A DNA stretch of 64,000 nucleotides from Pipra filicauda (lineage: Eukaryota > Chordata > Aves > Passeriformes > Pipridae), in contig NW_024104332.1 in NCBI RefSeq assembly GCF_003945595.2, positions 3,100,001 to 3,164,000 on the forward strand, in the 5' to 3' direction. The notes under the pieces are model-generated. The model had not been told where the DNA came from. It was given only the letters and a program-made list of their open reading frames with translations, and did not search any database. Below are positions 63,363-64,000 of the stretch, piece after piece. Position 1 is the stretch's first letter; each line of letters opens with the position of its first letter. The position numbers and the translations under genes are program-made.

Positions 63363-63431
63363 TCTGCAGCCATCTTTCTTTCCTCAGCTTCATCTTTTCT
63401 TTTTTGGAAAGAACTGTTTTTTCTTCTAAAC
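63363..63431 (-). CDS. SLX9: SLX9 (FAM207A) upstream coding exon
   Basis: A 69-nt exon between acceptor CTTCTCTTCTAG (ending 63432) and donor GTGAGTAC (from 63362). It encodes LEEKTVLSKKEKMKLRKERW followed by LQ, the counterpart of the mammalian KKDKxxLKxExFLQKIE segment. It enters with two bases of a codon begun in an exon outside the window, so the start codon and N-terminus are beyond the right edge. Frame and residue pattern continue perfectly into the exon at 60307. Confidence 0.88.
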
Positions 63432-64000
63432 CTAGAAGAGAAGAGACATGAGATGGAGCCTGGCTCCTGTACAACAGATTCCATTCAACCCTCGATGCTT
63501 TTGAATTTGCTGGCAGGTCAGGCAGGCTGCAGGCATTGCAGGGGCTACACTGCACCTCCAACTTTTAGCCAAACGAATTAAACCCGACTTGCTGTCAGTT
63601 AAAAAAACAAGAAGCAAGTAGATCAGATCAGCAGCAGAGAATCCTAGAATGGTTTGGGTTGGAAGGGACCCTAAAGCCCATCTTGTTCTAACCCCCTGCC
63701 ATGGGCAGGGACACCTTCCATCAGCCCAGGTTGCTCCAAGCCCTGTCCAGCCTGGCCTTGGACACTTCCAGAGATGGAGCAGCCACAGCTTCTCTGGGCA
63801 ACCTGTGCCAGGGCCTCCCCACCCTCACAGGGAATGATTTCTGAAATATACCTGGGACAGCCCTGCAAGGAGCAGTCGATCACTAGCAGCTTGTAAAATA
63901 GGCTAGTACCTACTATTTACCAAATTCAGTATGGAAAGCAGCTGCTGAGCACTGGTATCCAATACCAAGTAAAATAACATCACAAATATTTTTACTGGCG
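63432..64000. other. SLX9 intron continuing beyond the window
   Basis: Contains a minus-oriented CR1 fragment at about 63640-63833 and no further SLX9 exon that I could match. Confidence 0.55.
63640..63833 (-). mobile_element. CR1 LINE 3' fragment, truncated
   Basis: AATCCTAGAATGGTTTGGGT through GCCAGGGCCTCCCCACCCTC, ending abruptly at 63833. Confidence 0.88.

Noticed and set aside
1..64000. CRISPR arrays, bacterial operons, rRNA and tRNA genes
   Set aside because: No spaced direct-repeat array, no cloverleaf with A and B boxes that I could recognise, and the content is clearly vertebrate.

Overview
This window is vertebrate nuclear DNA, most likely from a bird. About seventeen CR1-type LINE fragments are present; those that keep their 3' end finish in the short ATTCTGTG-like tail repeats typical of avian CR1. 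Two solo LTRs of one family and a compact GC-rich CpG island fit the same picture. There are no operons; the genes are split into short exons separated by long AT-rich introns. Two protein-coding genes are recognised, both on the minus strand, both truncated by the window edges. Their order (SLX9 upstream of ADARB1, same direction) is, from memory, that of human chromosome 21q22.3. ADARB1 (ADAR2, the RNA adenosine deaminase) occupies roughly 1-41.3 kb: a likely promoter CpG island at 40.45-41.44 kb, a candidate non-coding exon at 20.3 kb, the ATG-bearing exon at 10.2 kb, and the large exon with both double-stranded-RNA-binding domains at 2.95-3.89 kb. The deaminase exons lie off the left edge. 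SLX9 (FAM207A, ribosome biogenesis) contributes four coding exons at 55.3-63.4 kb, including its stop codon; its 5' end lies off the right edge. Between the two genes (about 42.7-55.3 kb) I see only CR1 pieces and unremarkable sequence. The most interesting element is in the ADARB1 intron before the large exon. Exactly 47 nt upstream of the normal 3' splice site the genome has an AA dinucleotide, the position where mammalian ADAR2 edits its own pre-mRNA to make a new AI (read as AG) splice acceptor. About 1.3 kb further upstream, positions 5230-5282 are complementary to 3899-3951 over 53 nt, with the edited A in a base pair and an A-C mismatch at the +24 position. This looks like the ADAR2 auto-editing hairpin preserved in a bird, so the enzyme's dose is probably controlled by its own activity here too. 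Secondary points: two same-family solo LTRs with 5-bp target duplications, one about 0.4 kb upstream of the ADARB1 CpG island; a 41-base C run at the island edge; a 233-bp segment duplicated 1.15 kb apart; a CR1 nested in a CR1; and a possible second CpG-rich promoter near 32.6 kb.
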